Assembly (NCBI RefSeq): GCF_020150455.1
Contig: NZ_CP083740.1
Location: 4,836,001-4,900,000, forward strand
Direction: 5' to 3'
Source of the DNA: Bremerella sp. TYQ1
Lineage (GTDB): Bacteria; Planctomycetota; Planctomycetia; Pirellulales; Pirellulaceae
DNA length: 64,000 nucleotides
The notes beneath the pieces are model-generated. The model saw only the letters and a program-made list of their open reading frames with translations, was not told where the DNA came from and made no database searches. A program made the translations under genes and the position numbers. Below are positions 16,581-25,335 of this stretch, in pieces; the stretch's first letter is position 1; each line of letters opens with the position of its first letter.

Positions 16581-17846
16581 CTAATCTGCTAGCACGCGTA
16601 AAAGCTTGCCACGTAGGTTGTTACGCATGTCGATTGGGCCGAGTTCAAATCGCGAGTCATCCGAGACCGGCACATTGTCTCCTAACACAAAGATTTCGTG
16701 CGGTTCGAGCTTGCGACCAAGGCTCCAAGAAGAAGGCCGTCGCTGGGCACCAAGCCAGACAATGTCGCGATAGATTTTGGCTTTTCGCAAAACGGCCGTA
16801 CCACCGTCAATTTTGATTGCAAACGGCTGGTTGCTGAAGGACATTTCAGCCGACCCGAAGGGAAAACGAACATGACGGCGGTTCGTTTCAAGTTCAAAGA
16901 AAAGCTGGCCGTCGCACTCTCCTGCCCTGATCGTTGCGTCCTCAAGTGATTCAAGCACCAATGGAAACTCGGTCGTCGCGTCGTTGTAGTCGCACTGAAC
17001 GATTTGTTGGCTGACATCAAGCACAAACGTTGCTGTGGTGTTCTCTCCGTTCACGCGAATCGTCAGGCGGTCTGCTTGCCAATGCTCGCACTTCATTTCA
17101 ATCCAAAGGTCTGCCACCGGAAAGAGTTCTCGCGAGACACTATGGTTGTATCCATAGCTATCCAGCGGTGTGGCATTCTTTCCAACGGGGCTCGGAGGAG
17201 GCAGGCAGCGCTCGTGATGATAAACGACCCAGTCTTCGGCAGCGTTTGTCGTCTCGCTGATCGGGGCAAAGCCAAGGGTACCAGGGCGGACGTTCCAGCC
17301 ACTCCCCGAGGCTCGCTCGCTAAGAAATCGGGGATGCTTGGCTGCCTCGAAAGCATGATCGAAGACGAGCTGCTTGAGCGACTCGCGCTCTTGTGGCGTC
17401 TTTTCGATAATCGACTGTGCCTGGTATAGCTCGCCTGCGGAAATGCGTGGCGTTTCTCCGGGCAAGAAAGCGACTCGTTTAATTTGCCAGGCGTCTTGAT
17501 CGTTTTGCAGGAGGACGATGTCCCAGCGTTTTAGTTGGTCAGGGGCAACTTCTTCCCATTCCAATGCGTCGCCCCGACGAATCGCCGAACGATCAACGTG
17601 ATTCTCTTGGTGACCGCAATTACTGCATGTGGCAACATCGGGAAGCTCGTTCCCATCGAGAATCGACACGAACTGGCACTGTTCACAAGTCACAGATGCA
17701 TGGGGGCCACGCAGTGTAGGAGCCATCGAACCGCTGGCCACACGGAACGTAGGCTCAGGAGTTGCGGTTGCCAGCCCGAACCCGGCCACGCATAGCGTAA
17801 AGATCAGCAAGATTAACAGCGGGCCAAGTCGCATGGACAGCCTCAT
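16581..17846 (-). CDS. Signal peptidase I-like S26 protein with zinc ribbon and beta-rich insert
   Basis: 421 residues. One membrane helix (~8-26) precedes ASGSMAPTL (Ser40); the catalytic lysine is Lys123 in WQIKRVAFLPGE, and FVLGDNVPVSDDSR is near the end, so all S26 boxes are present. Directly after the serine box a cysteine pair arrangement C54-x2-C57-x16-C74-x2-C77 looks like a zinc ribbon, unusual in signal peptidases. The region ~200-375 is predicted beta-rich (DLWIEMKCEH, AIKIDGGTAV). It lies between lepA and the 583-residue signal peptidase on the same strand. It may serve a different substrate set; activity is inferred from motifs. Confidence 0.82.
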   Translation of the reverse strand: MRLSMRLGPLLILLIFTLCVAGFGLATATPEPTFRVASGSMAPTLRGPHASVTCEQCQFVSILDGNELPDVATCSNCGHQENHVDRSAIRRGDALEWEEVAPDQLKRWDIVLLQNDQDAWQIKRVAFLPGETPRISAGELYQAQSIIEKTPQERESLKQLVFDHAFEAAKHPRFLSERASGSGWNVRPGTLGFAPISETTNAAEDWVVYHHERCLPPPSPVGKNATPLDSYGYNHSVSRELFPVADLWIEMKCEHWQADRLTIRVNGENTTATFVLDVSQQIVQCDYNDATTEFPLVLESLEDATIRAGECDGQLFFELETNRRHVRFPFGSAEMSFSNQPFAIKIDGGTAVLRKAKIYRDIVWLGAQRRPSSWSLGRKLEPHEIFVLGDNVPVSDDSRFELGPIDMRNNLRGKLLRVLAD

Positions 17847-17944
17847 GAACGGTGGGAATCAATCGCAACGCGTTCGCCTAGCCGGTGGGGCATGCCAGGC
17901 GACGATTCTAGTTTAGCTGCGTTGATGGGAGATTTGAACGATTA

Positions 17945-19756
17945 TTATCGTTCTTCGCCGGTTTCCAGCACCGCCATGAAGGCCTTCTGCGGAATATCGA
18001 CCGAACCGATCGACTTCATTCGCTTCTTACCTTCTTTCTGCTTTGCCCACAGTTTTCGTTTACGTGAGATGTCACCACCATAGCACTTGGCGGTCACGTT
18101 CTTACGCAAAGCTTTGACTGTTTCGCGAGCGATGACCCTGGTACCGATAGCGGCTTGAACGGCCACTTCAAACATGTGTCGGTCGATTTCCGACTTCAGC
18201 TTTTTCACCACCGCTCGTCCACGTCGGTCGGCATCGGCACGATCGCAAATGATGCTCAATGCATCAACGCGTTTGCCGTTGACCAGGATATCCATACGCA
18301 CGAGATCCGCTTCTTCATAGCCGCGGATTTCATAGTCCATGGTGCCGTAGCCGCGCGTTGCACTCTTCAGCTTGTCGTGCAAGTCGTAGATCACTTCCGC
18401 GAGTGGAATGTCGTAGACCAACATCGAACGCGTCGGCGAAAGATATTCCGTACGAACATGGATCCCGCGACGTTCGTTACACAGCTGCATCACCGGGCCG
18501 ATGTAATCGGATGGCTGGATCAAGCTGACGCGGACGATCGGCTGCAGAAACGTCTCGATATCGCCTGCTTCAGGAACATCTTGCGGCTTGTGGATATCGA
18601 CCGTTTCGCCGTTGCGATTAATGATTTGATAGGTCACGTTCGGCGCGGTTTGAACCAGGTCGATGTCAGCTTCCTGTTCCAGTCGCTGCTGAACGATTTC
18701 CATATGCAACAGGCCCAAGAATCCGCAGCGGAAACCGAAGCCCAATGCGTCGCTTGTTTCTGGCTCGAACGTGAAGCTCGGGTCGTTAATGCGAAGGCTC
18801 TTCAACGCGTCACGCAGTTGCTCGAAGTCTTGGCCATCGGATGGGTAAAGCCCGCAGAAAACCATCCGTTTAGGTTCCTGGTAACCTGGCAGCGCTTTGG
18901 CTCCCTTGTCCCCTTGAACGGTGATGGTATCACCGATGTTGACCAGCTCGAGCGACTTGATGTTACAGATCACATAACCCACTTGCCCGGCAGCCAGTTC
19001 GTCACGAGCCATCGGGCGTGGCGTGAACTGTCCGACTTCCAGCACATCGTGGTTCGTTTCACCTTTGATGAAACGGATCTTGTCGCCCTTCTTGATCGAG
19101 CCGTTCATCACGCGAACGTAGGTGATCGCACCGCGGAACTTATCGTAGTGCGAATCGAACACCATCGCTTGCAGTGTGGCTTTGCGATCACCGCTGGGTG
19201 GTGGAATGCGTTCGATCAGGCGAGCCAACAGGGCATCGACCCCTTCCCCTGTCTTACCGCTGATACCGCAGATATCCGTTGCTTCGAGAGCCAGCGTGTG
19301 CTCAATTTCTTCAGCAACTTCCGTCGGTCGAGCATGGTTCAAGTCGATCTTGCTCAAGCAAGGAACCACTTCCAAATCGTGCTCCATTGCCATGAACGCG
19401 TTGGCCACGGTTTGTGCTTCGACACCTTGGAAGGCGTCCACCAATAGCACCGCTCCTTCACAACATGTCAGCGACCGGCCCACTTCATATTGGAAGTCGA
19501 CGTGGCCAGGCGTGTCGATCAAGTTGATCTGGTACTCTTGCCCTTCGTGGATGTACTTCATCACCACGGCGCGGGCTTTGATCGTGATACCACGCTCGCG
19601 TTCGACTTCCATGTCGTCCAGCAGCTGCTCTTTCATTTCGCGCGAACTGACGGTGGCCGTCTTTTCCAGCAAACGGTCGGCCAACGTGCTTTTGCCGTGG
19701 TCGATATGCGCGATGATGCAGAAATTCCGAATGTACTTCTGGTCGATGATTGCCAT
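17945..19756 (-). CDS. lepA: Elongation factor 4 (LepA)
   Basis: 603 residues, full length for the family. G-domain motifs: AHIDHGKST (G1), RGITIKA (G2), DTPGH (G3), SKID (G4). The C-terminal part contains the LepA-specific region with the basic stretch GGDISRKRKLWAKQKEGKKRMK and the ending VDIPQKAFMAVL. LepA is a ribosome-associated GTPase implicated in ribosome back-translocation or initiation control. Placement upstream of two signal peptidase genes mirrors the lepA-lepB order of many bacteria. ATG at 19756. Confidence 0.97.
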   Translation of the reverse strand: MAIIDQKYIRNFCIIAHIDHGKSTLADRLLEKTATVSSREMKEQLLDDMEVERERGITIKARAVVMKYIHEGQEYQINLIDTPGHVDFQYEVGRSLTCCEGAVLLVDAFQGVEAQTVANAFMAMEHDLEVVPCLSKIDLNHARPTEVAEEIEHTLALEATDICGISGKTGEGVDALLARLIERIPPPSGDRKATLQAMVFDSHYDKFRGAITYVRVMNGSIKKGDKIRFIKGETNHDVLEVGQFTPRPMARDELAAGQVGYVICNIKSLELVNIGDTITVQGDKGAKALPGYQEPKRMVFCGLYPSDGQDFEQLRDALKSLRINDPSFTFEPETSDALGFGFRCGFLGLLHMEIVQQRLEQEADIDLVQTAPNVTYQIINRNGETVDIHKPQDVPEAGDIETFLQPIVRVSLIQPSDYIGPVMQLCNERRGIHVRTEYLSPTRSMLVYDIPLAEVIYDLHDKLKSATRGYGTMDYEIRGYEEADLVRMDILVNGKRVDALSIICDRADADRRGRAVVKKLKSEIDRHMFEVAVQAAIGTRVIARETVKALRKNVTAKCYGGDISRKRKLWAKQKEGKKRMKSIGSVDIPQKAFMAVLETGEER

Positions 19757-19849
19757 CGTGATGAAGATGCCCTGGGCTGGTGGGTGGTTCTAGTGTGAAC
19801 CCGGCGGTTGTCCGAATGCTTCGGGTAAACGCCCCATTATACATCAGGA

Positions 19850-20896
19850 CTAGGTGGTCAGGGAATCGCGGTGGGCAACGACTCGGGCCTTGCCTGCAGC
19901 CCCCAGATAGCCTGCGTCCCCCCCTAACTTGGCGAAATCGACCACCGTATGCTTGGCTGGAACCGGGAAAGCCCGGGATTTGACCTCTTGGCGGACCCGA
20001 TCCAAAAACTTGCGTCCCAGTTCGGTTTCGTGCCCCCCGAAGTTGACGGCACCGCCGAGAATGACCGCACCGGGGTCGATGGTGTGCATCAGCGAAACGA
20101 TCCCGATCCCCAGATAACGAGCCGTTTCCATGACAATATGCATGGAAAGACTGTCATCTTTTTCAGCTTCCTGGGCCACCATCAGCGGCGACAGTTTCTC
20201 GCCTCCGGCAATCCGAGCATGCAGTGTGCTCTCTTTTTGGAGGTCCAGGACCAACGCTTCGTCGGTGCGTTTGATAATGGCTGTTCCGCTGGCATAGGCC
20301 TCTAAGTGGCCTCGCTGACCAGTTGGGATCGTTCGGGCATTCTCGCTGAAATCGATGATAATGTGCCCTAACTCGCCCCCGTGACTGTGCTCGCCGTCGA
20401 TCAACAAGTCGTCGACAATGATCCCGCCGCCAACTCCAGTACCCAGGGTTAGCATGATGATGCTGCGGAATTCCTTGCCCGACCCGAGCCAATATTCGCC
20501 AAATGCGGCCGCATTGGCATCGTTGGCGTAAACAACAGGGCGCCCCGTCAATTTCGAGAGGCAGTCGCGGATCGGAAAGTTGTAAGAATTCGGCAGATTA
20601 TGGGGTTCCAGCAGCATTCCGCCGTTAATGTCCATCGTGCCTGGCGTGGCGAGACCAATTGCCGCAATGTTATCCATCGGGCGGCCGATGACATTCATCA
20701 TCTTCTGAATGACTTCGGTCGAACGTTCCATGTAACGTTGTGGACCTTCGGTCTCGTTGGTCGGAATCTTCTCGTATTCGACCGTGTTGCCGTGATCGTC
20801 GACCAGGCCGATCTTGATATTCGTGCCGCCGACGTCGACGCCGCAAAAGAGTGGTAGAGTCTCTTTGCCTGGTTCGATGTGTGGTACCGACGTCAT
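19850..20896 (-). CDS. ROK-family sugar kinase (glucokinase-like) lacking zinc cysteines
   Basis: 348 residues from the ATG at 20896, which has a strong GGAAGG ribosome site 8 bases upstream; a longer frame to 20956 is less likely. The ATP site DVGGTNIK is at 21-28, the catalytic Asp127 in NDANAA, LGTGVGGGI at ~151-159, and GGELGH at 173-178. ROK kinases normally have a zinc site CxCGxxGCxE; here the equivalent reads IPTGQRGHLE (190-199), without cysteine. The family phosphorylates glucose, N-acetylmannosamine or similar sugars, or acts as a sugar-responsive regulator; there is no DNA-binding domain, so a kinase is more likely. Confidence 0.85.
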   Translation of the reverse strand: MTSVPHIEPGKETLPLFCGVDVGGTNIKIGLVDDHGNTVEYEKIPTNETEGPQRYMERSTEVIQKMMNVIGRPMDNIAAIGLATPGTMDINGGMLLEPHNLPNSYNFPIRDCLSKLTGRPVVYANDANAAAFGEYWLGSGKEFRSIIMLTLGTGVGGGIIVDDLLIDGEHSHGGELGHIIIDFSENARTIPTGQRGHLEAYASGTAIIKRTDEALVLDLQKESTLHARIAGGEKLSPLMVAQEAEKDDSLSMHIVMETARYLGIGIVSLMHTIDPGAVILGGAVNFGGHETELGRKFLDRVRQEVKSRAFPVPAKHTVVDFAKLGGDAGYLGAAGKARVVAHRDSLTT

Positions 20897-21133
20897 GAAA
20901 TTGCCTTCCAAACCGATAGACGAATTAACGGCTGTATGCCGAGCGATTGTCATCATAGAGTAGCGACGTTACAGCCGCAATCCGCCCCATTGATTCCCGC
21001 ATCCGACACGTAAGGTGGATCATTGCTCGATGGCGGCATATCTCGTGAGTGTCACCCTCGTGGGCTTGCCGGCTGGAAATGAAGATGCGACCGGCTGAGA
21101 CGGCCAAGCTTGGAGGAATTGAGAATCTTTGCG

Positions 21134-22297
21134 TTAGATGGCCCCAGTTCGGATCTCGGTCGACGAAATATCCATGCGAAACTGCGAGGGAGGGACCGGT
21201 TCGCACAAGTTGGACAGTGCCGGCGGAAGGTTGAGTTGATCGAAGGAAAGAAAGTCTCCTTCCACGACTCGGGGAAAAACAAGAAACCGGCAGTTCTGCT
21301 GGGTAAACTCACGTATCGCTTCGTCACGCAGCGGGAGCGAGTCTTGGTAATAGCGAGGTTCGGCAATTCGCACGATGGTATCCGCACCAACAACGAATGT
21401 GGCTTCTGGAAAGATCTTCGACTTGTCCAGAAACGTTGGAGCTTTCGTCAGCCAGCATCGCTGAGGAGGCTCAAATTGTTCCGCGCGAGTTTTAATGCTG
21501 AAGAAGTCGAGCGGTGGTTTGTCGACGTTTTCGATAGAAATCTCGTAGTCGACACGATGTCCGGTGATTGCTTCGGCGACGTCGGCCATGGTTTGGTGGC
21601 CTTCGTGCAGTGGATTGAAAGCTCCGGGAAATAGGACACCACTGAATGAATCGAGTGACGCATGTTGCTCGCTCTGAGGAGCACACGCAGCCGTCCGATT
21701 TCCAAGCATCAGTTCTGTCCAGGAAGGCCAAGCTTCCACTGAGGTCTCATCGACACGTTCGCCAGGCAAAAGATCGAGCGAGATACGATCGGAAATGCCT
21801 GTGGCGTCAGCCAAGCGATTGAGGATAAGTGCTGCGACGACGTTTTCTTCACGCCCACGATCGCGGGAATCTTTGGTCAGAACGAGCGAGGCGATGCTGC
21901 TGCTAGAGGCCGTCTGCACCGCGATGTGAACTCGGTGCTGCCCCTTCTTTGGGCGTAAGCTCCGCAAACTGGCGCTGCACCCAATCCCCACTAAGTGCAT
22001 GTCATCAATATCTGTGGGAGAAATTCGAGATTGTAGTTCTCGAGCACGGAAAAAGGCCCGCATCGCCATGGCCTGGGCAGTGGCGCGGCTACAATAATGA
22101 CTTGGCTTGTAGCGGAGATAATCTTCTAGAGAAGCACTCGAGTAGGGAATGACTGCTTCCAGCACGGTGTCCGACGCACCGGGAAGGCTTAGCAATTGGC
22201 TTAGTGCTTCACTTCCGCCGCCGGTAACGACTGCTGCCATTCGCCATGGCGAGCGATGAAGTTGCCGAATTAGATGATGGGTAATTGTCTCATTCAT
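21134..22297 (-). CDS. CinA/PncC-like domain fused to a NadD-like nucleotidyltransferase domain
   Basis: 387 residues from ATG 22297 (GGGA-rich ribosome site upstream; an in-frame TTG at 22339 is possible). The N-terminal ~165 residues match the CinA C-terminal (NMN deamidase) fold: TGGGSEALSQLLSLPGAS, EAVIPYS, CSRATAQAMA and GIGCSASL. The position of the usual catalytic serine (SCTGG) appears as TGGGS. The C-terminal ~170 residues are a nucleotidyltransferase: FPGAFNPLHEGH at 223-234 and ISSTEIR at 377-383, the adenylyltransferase HxGH and ISSTxxR motifs. If both parts act on nicotinamide nucleotides they would convert NMN/NaMN towards NAD; this is inference, since the deamidase site looks altered. 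Confidence 0.75.
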   Translation of the reverse strand: MNETITHHLIRQLHRSPWRMAAVVTGGGSEALSQLLSLPGASDTVLEAVIPYSSASLEDYLRYKPSHYCSRATAQAMAMRAFFRARELQSRISPTDIDDMHLVGIGCSASLRSLRPKKGQHRVHIAVQTASSSSIASLVLTKDSRDRGREENVVAALILNRLADATGISDRISLDLLPGERVDETSVEAWPSWTELMLGNRTAACAPQSEQHASLDSFSGVLFPGAFNPLHEGHQTMADVAEAITGHRVDYEISIENVDKPPLDFFSIKTRAEQFEPPQRCWLTKAPTFLDKSKIFPEATFVVGADTIVRIAEPRYYQDSLPLRDEAIREFTQQNCRFLVFPRVVEGDFLSFDQLNLPPALSNLCEPVPPSQFRMDISSTEIRTGAI

Positions 22298-22396
22298 TGG
22301 CCATTCCCTATCCCATGCCCCCGAAAGAATAGACCGCAAACGTTAGGCTGTCGACCACACGTCTTGCGGGCACATGACCGAATTACTTTTTAGTAT

Positions 22397-23398
22397 ATGA
22401 CGCAGCGAACAACTCCGAATCCCTGGCTTGGGTTAATTTGTGGTGTTCTTGCCGCGGTAGGTTACTCGCTGGCGAATATTTGCCTGCGCTGGCTGACGAC
22501 GCTCGATCCGGTTTGGGTTTCGTTTCTTAAGGCGATACCCACGGTCACCATGTTCGCGCCGATTGCCATCTGGCAAGTCCGAACCGGGCGATCTCCTTTC
22601 CCAAAGGCTTCGTCTCTCTTCATTCTTATCATCGCCGCGATTTCCAGTCAGCTGTTTGGTAATGCCATGCTGCAGTGGAGTTTCGGTGTTGTGGGGGTTG
22701 CCATGAGTGTCCCCCTTTGCCTAGGGACGATGCTTGTCGTAGGGGTTGTGATCAGCAAGTGGATGCTGCAGGAAAGCCTCACCCGCTGGCAGGGGTGGGG
22801 AACGGGGGCATTGGTCCTGGCCCTGGTCAGTTTGAGTCTTGCTGGCCGAAATGCGGTTCAATCTGTGGTAGATACGCAAACTGGCTTGCTTTTGATCGGC
22901 GCGGGCGTTTTCGCTCCAATGTTGGCGGGCATTTCCTACGCATTCTTAAGCGTGGCCATCCGTCGTGGCGTCTCGGGCGAAGTGAGCATGTTCATGACGA
23001 CGTCACTTATCTGTACCGTCGGGATGGCCATTCTGGGGCCGCTCAGCATTTATACGGCCGGCTTTGAGGGAATGGCTCAAACGACGTCAGCTCAGTATGG
23101 CGTGATGCTAATTGCGGGTTTGCTGAATGCGGGAGCTTTCGTGGCGCTGACGTTATCGTTTCGATACGCTCCGGTCATTATTGGGAATGCGGCGAACTCC
23201 CTGCAGAACCCGCTTTCGGCACTTGCCGGAGTGATTTTGTTTCACGAAGCGTTCAACACGAACTTGGCTTTTGGTGTCGTACTGACAGTGATCGGCGTGG
23301 TAATGATGGGGCTGAAAGATAAGCCTTCAGCCGATCTGGCAGAGAATTCTGCAGAGAAACCTGAGTTGGCATCGGCCGCCCCGGAAGACGGCCGATAA
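22397..23398 (+). CDS. DMT-superfamily (EamA) transporter
   Basis: 333 residues with about ten hydrophobic helices arranged as two EamA repeats (NPWLGLICGVLAAVGYSLAN... and GAGVFAPMLAGISYAFLSVA...). The family exports metabolites or drugs, or imports small solutes, across the inner membrane. The charged C-terminal ~30 residues (KDKPSADLAENSAEKPE) are cytoplasmic. It is divergently oriented from the CinA/NadD-like gene with ~100 bases between. Substrate unknown. Confidence 0.85.
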   Translation: MTQRTTPNPWLGLICGVLAAVGYSLANICLRWLTTLDPVWVSFLKAIPTVTMFAPIAIWQVRTGRSPFPKASSLFILIIAAISSQLFGNAMLQWSFGVVGVAMSVPLCLGTMLVVGVVISKWMLQESLTRWQGWGTGALVLALVSLSLAGRNAVQSVVDTQTGLLLIGAGVFAPMLAGISYAFLSVAIRRGVSGEVSMFMTTSLICTVGMAILGPLSIYTAGFEGMAQTTSAQYGVMLIAGLLNAGAFVALTLSFRYAPVIIGNAANSLQNPLSALAGVILFHEAFNTNLAFGVVLTVIGVVMMGLKDKPSADLAENSAEKPELASAAPEDGR

Positions 23399-23426
23399 AC
23401 AAGCCAGGCGATATGGTGGAATTGAT

Positions 23427-23630
23427 CTAACGACTGCTGACCAAATGTTTTCGGGAAGAATTAGGAGATACGAAATGAGCGTTTTCGTCTTCTAGGATCT
23501 CGAGTGCGTGATCCATCCAATCCGACAACAAAGCCAGCGAATCTTCGGGGAGTGGCTGGTAAACCACAAAGTTCCCGGCAGGGTTCTTCGGTGGTTCGTG
23601 AACCAGCTTGAATGGCGTCGAGTGATCCAT
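23427..23630 (-). CDS. Small hypothetical protein
   Basis: 67 residues, acidic and without membrane helices. The ATG at 23630 is supported by an AGGAG site 9 bases upstream on the minus strand; the frame stays open to 23738, but that part lacks a ribosome site. It contains a Pro-rich start (KLVHEPPKNPAG) and a helix DSLALLSDWMDHALEIL. No family recognised. It is convergent with the DMT transporter gene. Confidence 0.55.
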   Translation of the reverse strand: MDHSTPFKLVHEPPKNPAGNFVVYQPLPEDSLALLSDWMDHALEILEDENAHFVSPNSSRKHLVSSR

Positions 23631-24233
23631 TGAATTTTCTCCTATCCGATCGAGCGACGTCTCGAAAGAGAGGTGCTCGTTTAAGTGGACGGCTTCTGGT
23701 CTCGACATGACACCGCAACCGTGGTGCCAAGTTCGCACAATTTCTTAATGGGGCGTCGGGAATCTTTCGTAAGGTGAACAGTACCAATCAGTTGGGGCTT
23801 TCGACCGCAAAATCGCTTTGCGGGGAGCCGAAGTGCGTCCTGTGTGCTCTTTTGGCAACGTCTGCCATTTTCATCAACAGTTTTCGCACCGCCTGCCATC
23901 CTAACTGTCTTTCACTAGGTTGAAAATTGCAGTTGTAAACTTCAACTTTCACTGCGTGTTAAGGGGAGTCATTTTGGCGATGGGCGGTTGTAATCCCCCT
24001 CAGGCGAACTGCCGGAGGTTTATCGTTTCGGCCTATTTCTGCTCTCGACATGCACACTGCTGACAGCATGTCAAAAAACGCGAAAAAAATCCAAAGATCG
24101 GCAAATTGGCGGCGAAGTCCTATCTATGCCTGCTAGTTAACCGCTCGGAAACGGCGTTGTAAACGATCCGGAAAGCCGTGCCGGGCAGGAAAAGTACAAG
24201 GGTCATTCCGTTTATTTCAGAGAGGGTTGAGTC
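23631..24233. other. Long intergenic region
   Basis: About 600 bases between a minus-strand small gene and the plus-strand coiled-coil gene. Frames crossing it show no recognisable protein. It is AT-richer around 24070-24100 (runs of A) and presumably carries the promoter for the coiled-coil gene; a GAGAGGG ribosome site lies just before its ATG. No repeat or terminator recognised. Confidence 0.4.
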
Positions 24234-25088
24234 ATGATCAAGAAACTCGCATGCACTGGGATTGGTGCCGCCATGCTTGCTGGGCTCGTGTTTGGAACCG
24301 ATGCCTACAGCTACATCTCCACGACCGCGAGTCGTGTGAGCGACAATGTTAAAAACAGCGTTCCTGTCGAATTTGAACTCGATCGGGCTCGCAAGATGAT
24401 TCAGGATCTGACGCCTGAAATTCGTCGCAACATGCATTTGATTGCGAAAGAAGAAGTCGAAGTCGAGAAACTGCAGTCTCGCGTGGGTGATCTGGAAGAA
24501 AAGCTTTCTTCCAATAAAGCCGACATCATGCGACTGAAGAACGATCTCGACAGTGGTAGCACTTACTTCACGTACGCCGGCCACGAGTACTCGCGAAACG
24601 CTGTCCAAACCGATTTGGCAGGTCGCTTCGAGCGTTTCAAGACGCAGGACGCCACTCGCGTGAAGCTGGAAAGCATTCTGCGTGCTCGTGAACAAGGGTT
24701 AGACGCCGCTCGGGCCAAGCTCGACAGCATGCTGACCGCTCGCCGTCAGTTGGAAGTCGATGTCGAAAACTTGGAAGCACGCCAAAAAATGGTGGAAGTA
24801 GCCCAAACGTCGAGCAAATTCGCGTTTGATGATAGCCACCTTTCCAAGACGAAGCGTCTGATCGACGACATCCGTACACGAATCGATGTGGCTGAACGCA
24901 TGGTTGATGTCGACGGCGAACTGGCTGGCGAAATCCAGTTGGACGAACAAGTCGATACCGACATCAGCAATGAAGTCGCGTCGTACTTCGGTCTCGAGAT
25001 CGAATTGGACGACGAAGAACTTGCCGACGTAGACACGAAGGCTGCCGAGAAGCTGACCAAGCGAATTGAGCTTTCTCAGCTGAACTAG
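24234..25088 (+). CDS. Exported coiled-coil protein
   Basis: 284 residues. The N-terminus (MIKKLACTGIGAAMLAGLVF) is a signal peptide or anchor. Residues ~45-110 and ~125-235 have strong heptad patterns (VEVEKLQSRVGDLEEKLSS; LEVDVENLEARQKMVE), and the C-terminal ~50 residues are very acidic (ELDDEELADVDTKAAEKL). The protein is probably an elongated periplasmic or membrane-tethered oligomer. No family function is recognised. It precedes the FHA and kinase genes by ~250 bases with a candidate terminator between, so it may be a separate transcript. Start supported by a GAGAGGG site. Confidence 0.75.
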   Translation: MIKKLACTGIGAAMLAGLVFGTDAYSYISTTASRVSDNVKNSVPVEFELDRARKMIQDLTPEIRRNMHLIAKEEVEVEKLQSRVGDLEEKLSSNKADIMRLKNDLDSGSTYFTYAGHEYSRNAVQTDLAGRFERFKTQDATRVKLESILRAREQGLDAARAKLDSMLTARRQLEVDVENLEARQKMVEVAQTSSKFAFDDSHLSKTKRLIDDIRTRIDVAERMVDVDGELAGEIQLDEQVDTDISNEVASYFGLEIELDDEELADVDTKAAEKLTKRIELSQLN

Positions 25089-25159
25089 GGCACGGATTGA
25101 CCCTTGGAAATCTCCAGCGAAGCGGGATGGCGGCGACTCGAAAAAGTCGACGCCATTTC

Positions 25160-25188
25160 GCACGCGCGAGTGAAGATCGCGTGCTTTT
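25160..25188 (+). terminator. Candidate intrinsic terminator
   Basis: Eight-base GC-rich stem with a two-base bulge (left arm from 25160, CGCGA inner helix; right arm TCGCG then TGC ending at 25184) followed by TTTT. It lies 72 bases past the coiled-coil gene stop. Confidence 0.5.
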
Positions 25189-25335
25189 CGCATGGAAACA
25201 GAAGATTTGCCCAAGCTACGGATCAGGGCACCGTAGCGAGAAGCGGCAAGAAATCGTGATCGATTACGAATCACCAAACATCGGGGGCACTTCCCGTCAT
25301 GCTAAACTTGAAACAGTGAACCCGCCAAAGTCGCT

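Noticed and set aside
18155..19447. Plus-strand frame of 430 codons
   Set aside because: It lies entirely opposite lepA, whose identity is certain; no ribosome site and no family features.
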